A stretch of DNA of 64,000 nt from Zoogloea dura (GTDB taxonomy: Bacteria > Pseudomonadota > Gammaproteobacteria > Burkholderiales > Rhodocyclaceae), in NCBI RefSeq assembly GCF_012927165.1, contig NZ_JABBGA010000003.1, forward strand, positions 1 through 64,000, written 5' to 3'. The notes below the pieces were generated by a model, which was not told where the DNA came from, did not search any database, and saw nothing but the letters and a program-made list of their open reading frames with translations. Below are positions 1 through 7,436 of this stretch, piece by piece. The stretch's first letter is position 1; every line of letters begins with the position of its first letter. Position numbers and translations under genes: made by a program.

Positions 1-360
1 CAGGCCGCCACCCAGTACTTTGCCGAGTTGGGCATCACCATCGAGCGAGTGATCACTGACAACGGTTCGGCCTTCCGGTCCCACGCCTTCCGGATCGCCT
101 GCGGTGCCTTGGGCATCCGCCAGAAATTCACCCGCGCCTACCGGCCCCAGACCAACGGCAAGGCTGAGCGATTCATCCAGTCCGCCTTGCGCGAATGGGC
201 CTACGGGCACGCCTACACCAACTCGGATCAGCGGCGTGCTGCGCTGCCACTCTGGAATCACTTCTACAACTGGCACCGACCTCATCACGGAATCGGCTGC
301 CAAACCCCCAGCTCTCGGCTACCGGGTGACAGAAACAACGTCTTGACTCTTCACATCTAG
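1..360 (+). CDS. IS481-type transposase, C-terminal part (runs off left edge)
   Basis: The reading frame is open from base 1 to a TAG at 358-360, so only the last 119 or so residues of the transposase are in the window. The visible part is the end of an rve/DDE integrase core. A TDNGS motif carries the second catalytic Asp, and about 45 residues on NGKAERF carries the catalytic Glu. A tail of the type HRPHHGIG...TPSSRL follows, which is characteristic of IS481 transposases. The domain call comes from the family; whether the element is intact cannot be judged because the left end lies outside the window. I could not identify a convincing terminal inverted repeat in 361-450. Confidence 0.85.
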   Translation, partial: QAATQYFAELGITIERVITDNGSAFRSHAFRIACGALGIRQKFTRAYRPQTNGKAERFIQSALREWAYGHAYTNSDQRRAALPLWNHFYNWHRPHHGIGCQTPSSRLPGDRNNVLTLHI

Positions 361-456
361 CACATTCAGATTACGCGAGTCACCCGCGGGGCGTAACTCG
401 GGCAAAATACGGGTCTCGCATGCGCAATAGAATGACAATCAGATAAAAACTGACTT

Positions 457-472
457 CTGCGCAATTCCGCAG
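457..472. promoter_or_regulatory. Short inverted repeat upstream of bacteriohemerythrin
   Basis: CTGCG-CAATTC-CGCAG forms a 5-bp inverted repeat in the otherwise gene-free, fairly AT-rich 361-526 segment, 55 bases before the hemerythrin ATG. It could be an operator or a chance occurrence. No clear FNR-type or sigma-70 promoter could be assigned in this segment. Confidence 0.2.
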
Positions 473-526
473 CACCATCGGCCGTGCGTCCCCAACCAAT
501 CGGCCGGTCCCTTCAGAAGGACAGCA

Positions 527-991
527 ATGGCATATCTCTCTTGGTCAGACGACCTGGACACCGGCATTGTCGAAATCGACAATCAGCACAAGCAGATCAT
601 GGACTTCATCAACCGCCTCCATGACGCCCGCCAGCACGCGGACCGGAGCAACATCGTCGCGGTGGTGGACGATCTGGTGGAATACACCCTGTCCCACTTC
701 GCCTTCGAGGAATGCCTGATCGAGGACGCCGGCTACGAGTTCGTGCGCGGCCACAAGAAAGTGCACGAACTCTTCGTGCGGCGGGTGAACGGCTTCGTGG
801 AACGCCTGGCCAAGGGCGAGGACATCAGCCACGAACTGCACAGCCTGCTGCACCGCTGGCTATTCAGCCACATCCGCCACGACGACGCAGCCTACGTGGC
901 AGCGGTCCGCCCCAAGATGAAGGTGCTTACCGAGACGCAGGCACCAGGCGGCTGGCTGTCCCGCTCCCTGAAGCGCTTCTTTGGTGGCTGA
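527..991 (+). CDS. Bacteriohemerythrin
   Basis: This is a 154-residue cytosolic single-domain hemerythrin that should bind O2 at a di-iron centre, serving as an O2 carrier, store or sensor in microaerobic or denitrifying cells. The expected ligand set is visible: H21 (in DNQHKQI), H57 and E61 (SHFAFEE), H76 and H80 (HKKVH), H115 and D120 (SHIRHDD). The length fits the family, with a short basic C-terminal tail (SLKRFFGG). The ATG at 527 has an AGAAGGA ribosome site about 6 bases upstream. It stands alone and converges on the TauE-type gene. The family call is firm; the physiological role is inferred. Confidence 0.92.
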   Translation: MAYLSWSDDLDTGIVEIDNQHKQIMDFINRLHDARQHADRSNIVAVVDDLVEYTLSHFAFEECLIEDAGYEFVRGHKKVHELFVRRVNGFVERLAKGEDISHELHSLLHRWLFSHIRHDDAAYVAAVRPKMKVLTETQAPGGWLSRSLKRFFGG

Positions 992-1009
992 CGCCCCGCC
1001 GGCCGGCCT

Positions 1010-1816
1010 TCAGCTGCTCAATACGGTGTGCAGCATCTTGGTGGACAGCAGCACCAGCACGGCCGCAAAGATCTTCTTCAGCGTCGCCACCGGCAGCTTG
1101 TGAGCCAGCCTGGCACCGACAGGCACCGTAAAACTCGACAAGGCGCTGAGCAGGACCAGGGCCGGCAGATACACATAGCCCGCCGACCACTCCGGCAACC
1201 CACCCGAGCCCCAGCCATTGATCAGGTAGCCCACCGCACCCGCCACCGCGATGGGCAGGCCGATCGCCGCGGAGGTGCCGATGGCGTTCTGCATCTTGAC
1301 GTTGCACCAGGTCATGAAGGGCACCGACAGGGAGCCACCACCGATCGCCACCAGCGCCGAGATCACCCCGATCGCTCCGCCGACACCGGCCAGCCCGACC
1401 GTGCCGGGCAATTCACGCGAAGGCTTGGGCTTCACGTTGAGGATCATCTGCAGGGCCACGTAGGCCATGAAGCAGCCAAAGAAGATCGCCAGCGGCGTGG
1501 TCGGCACGCGGGAGGCGATGAAGGTCCCGCCAAACGTGCCCAGCAGCACCCCCGGCGCCACGCCCCGGACGATGTCCCAGCGCACCGCGCCGTGCTTGTG
1601 GTGGGCCCGCAGGCTGGCTATCGAGGTGACCACGATGGCCGCCATCGACGTCCCCAGAGCCAGGTGCACCAGGTGTTCCCGTGGCACCCCCTGCGCGGCG
1701 AACAGCGTCGTCAGGATGGGCACCATGATGCCGCCACCGCCCACCCCCAGCAGTCCCGCAAAAAAGCCCACGAAGGCCCCCAGGGCCAGGTAGGCCACCA
1801 ACCATTCGATACCCAT
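1010..1816 (-). CDS. TauE/SafE-family sulfite exporter-like membrane protein
   Basis: This 268-residue polytopic inner-membrane protein has about eight hydrophobic segments. The glycine-rich GVGGGGIMVPIL motif near the N-terminus and its second copy (AIGGGSLSVPFM) are the duplicated signature of the TauE/SafE/DUF81 family. Members export sulfite, sulfoacetate or related organosulfur anions; the substrate here cannot be deduced. It starts 4 bases after the stop of the EVE-domain gene on the same strand, so the two are probably co-transcribed. Confidence 0.88.
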   Translation of the reverse strand: MGIEWLVAYLALGAFVGFFAGLLGVGGGGIMVPILTTLFAAQGVPREHLVHLALGTSMAAIVVTSIASLRAHHKHGAVRWDIVRGVAPGVLLGTFGGTFIASRVPTTPLAIFFGCFMAYVALQMILNVKPKPSRELPGTVGLAGVGGAIGVISALVAIGGGSLSVPFMTWCNVKMQNAIGTSAAIGLPIAVAGAVGYLINGWGSGGLPEWSAGYVYLPALVLLSALSSFTVPVGARLAHKLPVATLKKIFAAVLVLLSTKMLHTVLSS

Positions 1817-1819
1817 TGT

Positions 1820-2299
1820 TCAATCCAGTAGATCAGAAGCGCCAAGCAGCTGCCCGACGATGAAGCGCCATTCCGCCGGCTCCACCGGCGTGATGGAGAG
1901 GCGGTTGCCGCGCGCAAGGACGCGCATGTTCTCCAGTTCCGGGTGGCGGCGCAACTCGGGCAAACCCAGGAGCCGCGTCTTGCGCACGAAGGCCACATCC
2001 ACGTGCATCCAGCGCGGGTTCTCGCGCGTGGCCTTGGGATCGTGGTAGCGATGGGCCGGGTCGAACTGGGTCTCGTCCGGGTAGGCCGTCGAGGCCACCC
2101 GGGCAATCCCGGCAACGCCCGGTTCGGCGCAGCCCGAATGGTAGAACAGCACCCCGTCACCCACCTGCATCTGGTCGCGCATGAAATTGCGCGCCTGGTA
2201 ATTGCGGACGCCGTACCAGGGCACGGTCTGAGCCGGGAGGGCCTGCAGGTCGTCGATCGAAACATCGTCCGGTTCGGACTTCATCAGCCAGTAGCGCAT
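1820..2299 (-). CDS. EVE domain-containing protein
   Basis: A 159-residue cytosolic protein made almost entirely of an EVE domain (PUA-like fold, related to YTH readers of modified bases). N-terminal MRYWLMKSEPDDVSIDDL and the WYGVRNYQARNF segment are the family hallmarks. EVE proteins of this type bind modified nucleobases in RNA or DNA, but no ligand is known for this clade. The frame extends further upstream, but I chose the ATG at 2299 because the family starts with M-R/A-Y-W and because CAGGAG lies 6 bases before it. It is upstream of, and probably in operon with, the TauE-type exporter; a functional link between them is not obvious. Confidence 0.88.
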   Translation of the reverse strand: MRYWLMKSEPDDVSIDDLQALPAQTVPWYGVRNYQARNFMRDQMQVGDGVLFYHSGCAEPGVAGIARVASTAYPDETQFDPAHRYHDPKATRENPRWMHVDVAFVRKTRLLGLPELRRHPELENMRVLARGNRLSITPVEPAEWRFIVGQLLGASDLLD

Positions 2300-2412
2300 G
2301 GGTGACTCCTGTTTACCTGCCCGGTCGTGTGTGATGGCCGAAATTGTGGCATACATGCGGCGGCTGGCCGCAGCACCATTGCGGCACACGCACATCCTGG
2401 AGACCGGATCCC

Positions 2413-4077
2413 ATGCGCATCACCCCACCTGCCGGCCGCCAGCGGCCTCTGCCGCCCGCCACGCTGGCGCGCGTCCTGGGCCTTTTGCTGGCGGCCCTCA
2501 CCCTGCTGCTTGGCGCGGCCACCGCAACCCTTGCAGCGGAGCCTGCCGCCGCCAGCCCGGCTGAAGCCGAGCTGGTGCTGATGAACCGCAGCGTCGTGCG
2601 CTTCCGCGCCAGCGTGCTCGGCTCGCCACCCGCCCAACGAGCCGAGCGCGGCGCCCGCAACCTGGCGTCGATCCTGGCCCGCAACGACAGTGACGAGGTC
2701 AGGGCCCAGCCCAATGACATCGGCAACCTGATCATGGTGGGCGACCAGCTCGCCTTCATCCTGTCGCCGGACGACGCCGACAAGCTCTCCGGCGAAACCC
2801 TGCCGATCCTCACCGACAGGACACTCGATGCCCTGCGCACGGTGATCGCCGAGTCCCGCGAAAGCAGGGACAGCGAGGCCTTGCTGAAAGGGCTGGCGGT
2901 CAGCGCGATGGCCACGGCCGTACTGCTCCTGCTGATCTACGTCCTGACGCGCCTGCGCCGCTGGATCGGCACGCACCTACTGACCGCGGTCGAGCGTGGC
3001 GCCGAACGCCTGCGCCTGGCCGGAGCCGAGCTGATCCGCCGGGACCGCATCCTTGCAGCGGTCGGCTGGGTCACCCATGCCGTCTATTGGCTGCTGGTGG
3101 TGGTGCTTGTCCATGCCTGGCTCGGCGTGGTACTGGCCCGTTTCCCCTACACCCGGGCCTGGGGCGAACGCCTCAGCCAATACCTGCTCGGCGTGGTCGC
3201 CGACCTGGGTGGCGGCATCCTGACCACCCTGCCCAACCTCCTCATCGCCGGCTTGATGTTCCTCATCGCCCGTGGCGTGGTGGGCGTTCTGAAGCCCCTC
3301 TTCGACCACATCGCCGCCGGCCAGGCCGGTATAGGCTGGCTGGACCAGGACACCGTCGAGCCGACCCGCAAGATCACCAACATCCTGATCTGGATCTTCG
3401 CCCTGGTAATGGCCTACCCCTACCTGCCCGGCGCCCACACCGAAGCCTTCAAGGGCATGTCGGTGCTGATCGGCCTGATGGTCTCGCTGGGCGCCTCGAG
3501 CATCGTCGGACAGGGCGCCAGCGGGCTCATCCTGATGTACTCGCGCACCCTGCGCAGCGGCGAATACGTGAAGATCGGCGAACACGAGGGCACCATCGTC
3601 GGCATCAACCTGTTCACCACACGCCTGCGCACCGGCCGCGGCGCCGAGATCACACTGCCCAATGCCATGATCGTCGGCAGCGCCACCCGCAACTACTCAC
3701 GCACCGTGAATGGCGAGGGCTTCATGCTGGACACCAGCGTCACCATCGGCTACGACACCCCCTGGCGGCAGGTGGAAGCGATGCTGATGGAGGCTGCCCG
3801 GCGCACCCCCGGGATTCTCGCCGAGCCCGTCCCCCGGGTGTTCCAGACCGCCCTGTCAGACTTCTATCCCGAATACTGCCTGGTAGCCCAGGCCACTCCG
3901 CTCGGCGCCGCGCCACGGGCCGAAGTACTGAGCCGCCTGCATGCCAACATCCAGGACGTCTTCAACGAATACGGCGTCCAGATCATGTCGCCCCACTACA
4001 TCGAAGACCCCGAATCCGAAAAGGTAGTGCCCCCTGGCCGCTGGTACCCTTCGCCAGCTCACCAACCAGACGCATGA
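2413..4077 (+). CDS. MscS-family mechanosensitive ion channel
   Basis: This 554-residue inner-membrane channel has an N-terminal signal-like hydrophobic segment (residues about 20-42) and a periplasmic stretch. Several transmembrane helices follow from about residue 175, then the MscS pore helix and beta domain. The pore region GASSIVGQGASGLIL and the following GEYVKIGEHEGTIVGI, then ITLPNAMIVGSATRNYSR, are canonical MscS signatures. Such channels open under hypo-osmotic membrane tension. ATG 2413 was chosen over the more upstream frame opening because it begins directly before the signal-like segment. The gene is divergent from the EVE/TauE pair. Confidence 0.9.
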   Translation: MRITPPAGRQRPLPPATLARVLGLLLAALTLLLGAATATLAAEPAAASPAEAELVLMNRSVVRFRASVLGSPPAQRAERGARNLASILARNDSDEVRAQPNDIGNLIMVGDQLAFILSPDDADKLSGETLPILTDRTLDALRTVIAESRESRDSEALLKGLAVSAMATAVLLLLIYVLTRLRRWIGTHLLTAVERGAERLRLAGAELIRRDRILAAVGWVTHAVYWLLVVVLVHAWLGVVLARFPYTRAWGERLSQYLLGVVADLGGGILTTLPNLLIAGLMFLIARGVVGVLKPLFDHIAAGQAGIGWLDQDTVEPTRKITNILIWIFALVMAYPYLPGAHTEAFKGMSVLIGLMVSLGASSIVGQGASGLILMYSRTLRSGEYVKIGEHEGTIVGINLFTTRLRTGRGAEITLPNAMIVGSATRNYSRTVNGEGFMLDTSVTIGYDTPWRQVEAMLMEAARRTPGILAEPVPRVFQTALSDFYPEYCLVAQATPLGAAPRAEVLSRLHANIQDVFNEYGVQIMSPHYIEDPESEKVVPPGRWYPSPAHQPDA

Positions 4078-4183
4078 CACGCACACACCAACGCCCTTCG
4101 CGCCGCCCAGCTCCCCCTGCCGCTGCATCCGGGCCCCCTGGGGTATGATCCCGGGCTGCCCCATGATCGCCCCAGGAACCCCC

Positions 4184-4417
4184 ATGAGTACATCCCCCGA
4201 GCGCCGCAAGAACCTCAGCCTGCGTGAGCTGGTGGACAAGGCCTACCTCATCATCGAGCCCTTCTTCGATCCGGCCAATGCCTGGAACGGCCAGTCCCTC
4301 GAGCACCTCGCCTACCGGGTGGTGCGCGAGAACCTGCCCGACATCTCGCCGGCCGAGGTGCAGGTCATCGTCTCCGCCGCTGCCCGCATCTACCGTAGCA
4401 AGCACATCCCCCGGTAG
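4184..4417 (+). CDS. Small conserved protein of unknown function
   Basis: A 77-residue soluble protein without signal peptide or membrane segment, rich in helix-forming residues ([16 protein letters not shown], then [14 protein letters not shown]). I do not recognise a named family. The ATG at 4184 is preferred to the one at 4145 because CAGGAA lies at the right distance and the preceding 13 codons look non-coding. A TATGAT hexamer at 4144-4149 could be a -10 element. It is 6 bases upstream of the DMT transporter and so probably heads a small operon with it and ruvC. Confidence 0.7.
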   Translation: MSTSPERRKNLSLRELVDKAYLIIEPFFDPANAWNGQSLEHLAYRVVRENLPDISPAEVQVIVSAAARIYRSKHIPR

Positions 4418-4423
4418 GCCCCG

Positions 4424-5293
4424 GTGACCCCGTTGGCAACCCGTCTCTACCCGCTGCTGTTCGTGCTCCTGTGGAGCACCGGCTTCATCGGCGCCAAGTA
4501 CGGCCTGCCCTACGCCGAGCCCCTCAGCTTCCTGTGCGCCCGCTATGTGCTGGTGATCGCCCTGATGGGCGTACTCGCCCTGGCCACCCGCGCGCCATGG
4601 CCGAAGGACCCGCGCCAGTGGCTGCACATCGCGCTCAGCGGGGTGCTCGTCCATGCCATCTACCTGGGCGGCGTGTTCACCGCCATCCGCCACGGCCTGC
4701 CGGCCGGCATCACCGCCCTGGTGGTCGGCCTGCAACCGCTGCTCACCGCCCTGGGTGCCGGCGCCGTACTCGGCGAACGAGTGCTGCCGCGCCAGTGGAT
4801 CGGCCTGGTGGCCGGCTTCACCGGGGTAGGGCTGGTCGTCGCCCACAAGGTCGCCGCCGCCACCGCACTGCCGGAGCTCGGCGCCATGCTCATGCCGGCC
4901 GTGGTCGCGCTCCTTGGCATCACCATCGGCACCCTGTATCAGAAGCGCTTCTGCCCCGGCTTCGACCTGCGCACCGGCTCAGTGATCCAGTTCCTGCCCA
5001 CCCTGGCCCTGTCGGCCCTGGTGGCCAGCCAGACCGAGAGCATGGTCATCGACTGGTCCGGCCAGTTCGTCTTCGCCCTGCTGTGGCTGGTGCTGGTGCT
5101 GTCGGTGGGTGCGGTCAGCCTGCTCAACCTGCTGATCCGCAGCGGCAGCGCGGTGAATGTGGCCAGCCTGTTCTACCTGACGCCCCCCACCACCGCCCTG
5201 ATCGCCTGGGCCGCCTTTGGCGAAACCCTCACCGGGCTGGCCTTGGCCGGCATGGGCCTCAGCGTCTTCGGCGTGTGGCTGGCACGCAAATGA
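4424..5293 (+). CDS. EamA/DMT-superfamily transporter
   Basis: A 289-residue inner-membrane protein with about ten transmembrane helices arranged as two EamA repeats. The first repeat starts [18 protein letters not shown] and the second includes the [16 protein letters not shown] segment. The start is the GTG at 4424, seven bases after the previous stop. Members of the family export amino acids or other metabolites; the substrate is unknown. Its stop overlaps the ruvC start (ATGA), so the two are translationally coupled. Confidence 0.88.
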   Translation: MTPLATRLYPLLFVLLWSTGFIGAKYGLPYAEPLSFLCARYVLVIALMGVLALATRAPWPKDPRQWLHIALSGVLVHAIYLGGVFTAIRHGLPAGITALVVGLQPLLTALGAGAVLGERVLPRQWIGLVAGFTGVGLVVAHKVAAATALPELGAMLMPAVVALLGITIGTLYQKRFCPGFDLRTGSVIQFLPTLALSALVASQTESMVIDWSGQFVFALLWLVLVLSVGAVSLLNLLIRSGSAVNVASLFYLTPPTTALIAWAAFGETLTGLALAGMGLSVFGVWLARK

Positions 5294-5859
5294 AGGTCCA
5301 TGGCCCCGCCGCCTCGGCCACCGTCGCCACGCGCATCCTGGGCATCGACCCGGGCCTGCGCATCACCGGCTTCGGCCTCATCGACACCCTGGGCAGCCAG
5401 CTGCGCTACGTGGCCAGCGGCTGCATCAAGACCGGCGAGGGCAGCCTGCCGGAACGCCTCAAGATCATCCTGGCGGGCATCCAGGAGGTGATCGACACCT
5501 ACCGCCCCGACCAGGTGGCAGTGGAGATCGTCTTCGTCAACGTCAATCCCCAATCCACCCTGCTCCTTGGCCAGGCCCGGGGCGCCGCCATCTGCGGTGC
5601 CGTGTCGCGCGACCTGCCGGTGGCCGAATACACGGCCCTGCAGGTCAAGCAGGCGGTGGTAGGCCATGGCAAGGCCGCCAAGGAGCAGGTCAGCCACATG
5701 GTGCAGCGCCTGCTGAGCCTGGACGGCGCCCCCTCCGCCGATGCCGCCGACGCCCTCGGCTGTGCCATCTGTCATGCACACGGCAGCAGCGGCCTGGCCG
5801 CCATGACCGGGGCCGGCACCCGCAAGCGCGGCAGCCGCCTGACCCTGCGGGAGCGCTGA
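5290..5859 (+). CDS. ruvC: Holliday junction resolvase RuvC
   Basis: A 189-residue cytosolic endonuclease that cuts Holliday junctions symmetrically, normally guided by RuvAB. The four acidic catalytic residues are present: D20 (GIDPG), E79 (AVEIVF), and D151 and D154 (SADAADAL). An N-terminal extension of about 13 residues precedes the core compared with the E. coli enzyme. The start ATG at 5290 overlaps the transporter stop by 4 bases. In many proteobacteria ruvC is followed by ruvA and ruvB; here the next gene on the strand is the first gene of the eCIS operon. Confidence 0.95.
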   Translation: MKVHGPAASATVATRILGIDPGLRITGFGLIDTLGSQLRYVASGCIKTGEGSLPERLKIILAGIQEVIDTYRPDQVAVEIVFVNVNPQSTLLLGQARGAAICGAVSRDLPVAEYTALQVKQAVVGHGKAAKEQVSHMVQRLLSLDGAPSADAADALGCAICHAHGSSGLAAMTGAGTRKRGSRLTLRER

Positions 5860-6029
5860 GCTTCACCCCTGGCTGCTCCCGACCCACGCAGGGGACGGCA
5901 GCCTTCATAGCCGCAGACATTCACCATTACGCGAAACGCATCGACATTTCTATCGCACCCCTCCCCGGCGGCACCTAAGATTCAACAACACAAGCCGGCA
6001 TGACCGGCACATGGGGACGGGGAGACAAA
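5860..6029 (+). promoter_or_regulatory. Leader and probable promoter region of the eCIS operon
   Basis: This 170-base stretch between ruvC and the first eCIS gene is more AT-rich than its surroundings around 5915-5990. It is the only sizeable gap before fifteen tightly packed genes, so the main eCIS promoter is expected here. A weak candidate is TTACGC followed 17 bases later by CTATCG, near 5929-5957. It matches the sigma-70 consensus poorly, and an activator or another sigma factor may be required. GGGGAG, 5 bases before the GTG at 6030, is a good ribosome site. Confidence 0.3.
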
Positions 6030-6599
6030 GTGATCGACGTATCGCTGAAGTTCCTGATCGACGAGCTCAACGGCTACCTGCAGCGGCGCCTCGACTCCAG
6101 CTTCGGGCAGGCCGCCCTGGGCGCCCTGGTCGATGACAAGGGCACCTGGACCATCTCCGAGGACAGCCTCCGGATGTGCCTGTTCCAGATCGAGGAAGAA
6201 CGCATCACCCGCGCCCCGGTACCCCAGCAGACGCTGGTGGATGGCCGCCACGTCACCCTGCGGCCGCCTCTCACGATCAACCTCGTGGTGCTCATCGCCG
6301 CGCGCTTCAGCCAGTACCACGAAGGGCTGCGCATGCTGGCCCTGGTCCTCACCCACTTCCAGGCCCACTCGCTGTTCACGCCGGCAACCCACCCCGGGCT
6401 CCCGGCGGGCGTAGACAGACTGTCCGTAGAACTGGTCAATTACGGGCCCGAGCAGGCCAACCAGATGTGGGCCTGCCTGGGCGCACGCCACCTGCCCTCG
6501 GTGGTGTACCGGGTCCGCATGCTGATCCTGCAGGACAGCGAGCCCGACCAGGTGGCCATGCCGGTCACCCACATCAGCACCCGCACGGGGCCGCGATGA
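6030..6599 (+). CDS. eCIS cap protein, DUF4255 family (Pvc16-like)
   Basis: A 189-residue soluble protein of the DUF4255/Pvc16 N-terminal family, whose members terminate the distal end of the contractile tube and sheath in eCIS particles. The N-terminal IDVSLKFLIDELNGYL and the PLTINLVVLIAARF...YHEGLRML segment match the family pattern. An upstream ATG at 6000 is in frame, but GTG 6030 has the better ribosome site (GGGGAG) and starts at the conserved region. It is first in the eCIS operon and overlaps the next gene by 4 bases. In PVC loci the equivalent gene comes last. Confidence 0.85.
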   Translation: MIDVSLKFLIDELNGYLQRRLDSSFGQAALGALVDDKGTWTISEDSLRMCLFQIEEERITRAPVPQQTLVDGRHVTLRPPLTINLVVLIAARFSQYHEGLRMLALVLTHFQAHSLFTPATHPGLPAGVDRLSVELVNYGPEQANQMWACLGARHLPSVVYRVRMLILQDSEPDQVAMPVTHISTRTGPR

Positions 6600-7411
6600 A
6601 CGCGCATTTCCGCCTGCTCTGGCAGATCAGCGTGCATCACGCCTTCCGGGGTGGCGCCGCCGACGAGTTCGAGTTCGTGCCTGCACCCTCCGCCAAGGAC
6701 AGCCTCGCCGCCATGCAGGCCGTGCTCAGGCAGCGGGGCGGCCGGCTTCAGGTCATCATCGCCACCGACGAACTCGGCGCGCCGCTGGGCGACAGCCCCG
6801 GCCGCAGCCTGCTCTTCGGCCTCGTCCCCCGCCAGGCCGCTTTCGCCCTGTACACCCGCGCGCCCGCCCTGGCCGCAGGGCAGATCCCGCTCTACGCCAA
6901 CAGCCCCGACGCCCCGGACAGCCTGGCCGCACCCCGCGGCATTCCCCGCGGCGACCCGCTGCTCGCCAGCAGCGGCCTGGCCGATGCCACACCCTGGGGC
7001 CTCCTGCAGCTCACTGCCAGCAACGACCACGTCAGCCGAGGCCAAGCCTTCCAGCTGAACCTCGAGGCCCGCGAGGACACCCTGCGCTACTACGTGGTGC
7101 TCACCCCCGCCGATGCCGACGACGCAGCCAGCCTGCGCATCGAGGACACCGGCGCAGCGGGCGACGGCCGTGCCCCCATCGCCTTCCGCCGCATCGAATC
7201 GGACGCCTTCGGGCCCACCCACCTCAGCCCCGCCCAGCTCGGCGGCGGCGCCCGCCGCACCGTGCTGTTCGAGACCCTCGCCCCGGTACCCCGCCGCGCC
7301 CGAGGGCCCCGCGGGCTCGAGCTGCACCGCCATGACGAAGTCCTGATCGGCCACCTGCCCCAGGCAGGCGCCGACCGCCCCGACGCCCAGTTCGTCGTCC
7401 ATCTCAAGTAG
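6596..7411 (+). CDS. eCIS-associated protein of unknown function
   Basis: A 271-residue soluble protein with no signal peptide, membrane helix or recognised domain. The middle (RSLLFGLVPRQAAFALYTR) and the end (LSPAQLGGGARRTVLFETLAP, split by turns) suggest a mostly beta fold. Its fixed position between the DUF4255 cap and the sheath, with ATGA overlap to the cap gene, says it is a structural or assembly part of the particle. A second cap or a cap-sheath connector would fit, but that is inference. Proteins in this position are common in eCIS loci and remain uncharacterised as far as I know. Confidence 0.75.
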   Translation: MNAHFRLLWQISVHHAFRGGAADEFEFVPAPSAKDSLAAMQAVLRQRGGRLQVIIATDELGAPLGDSPGRSLLFGLVPRQAAFALYTRAPALAAGQIPLYANSPDAPDSLAAPRGIPRGDPLLASSGLADATPWGLLQLTASNDHVSRGQAFQLNLEAREDTLRYYVVLTPADADDAASLRIEDTGAAGDGRAPIAFRRIESDAFGPTHLSPAQLGGGARRTVLFETLAPVPRRARGPRGLELHRHDEVLIGHLPQAGADRPDAQFVVHLK

Positions 7412-7436
7412 TCCAGCGAAGAGGAGCGAAGCCGCC

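Noticed and set aside
361-450. Right terminal inverted repeat of the IS481 element
   Set aside because: No sequence here could be paired with a left end because the left end is outside the window.
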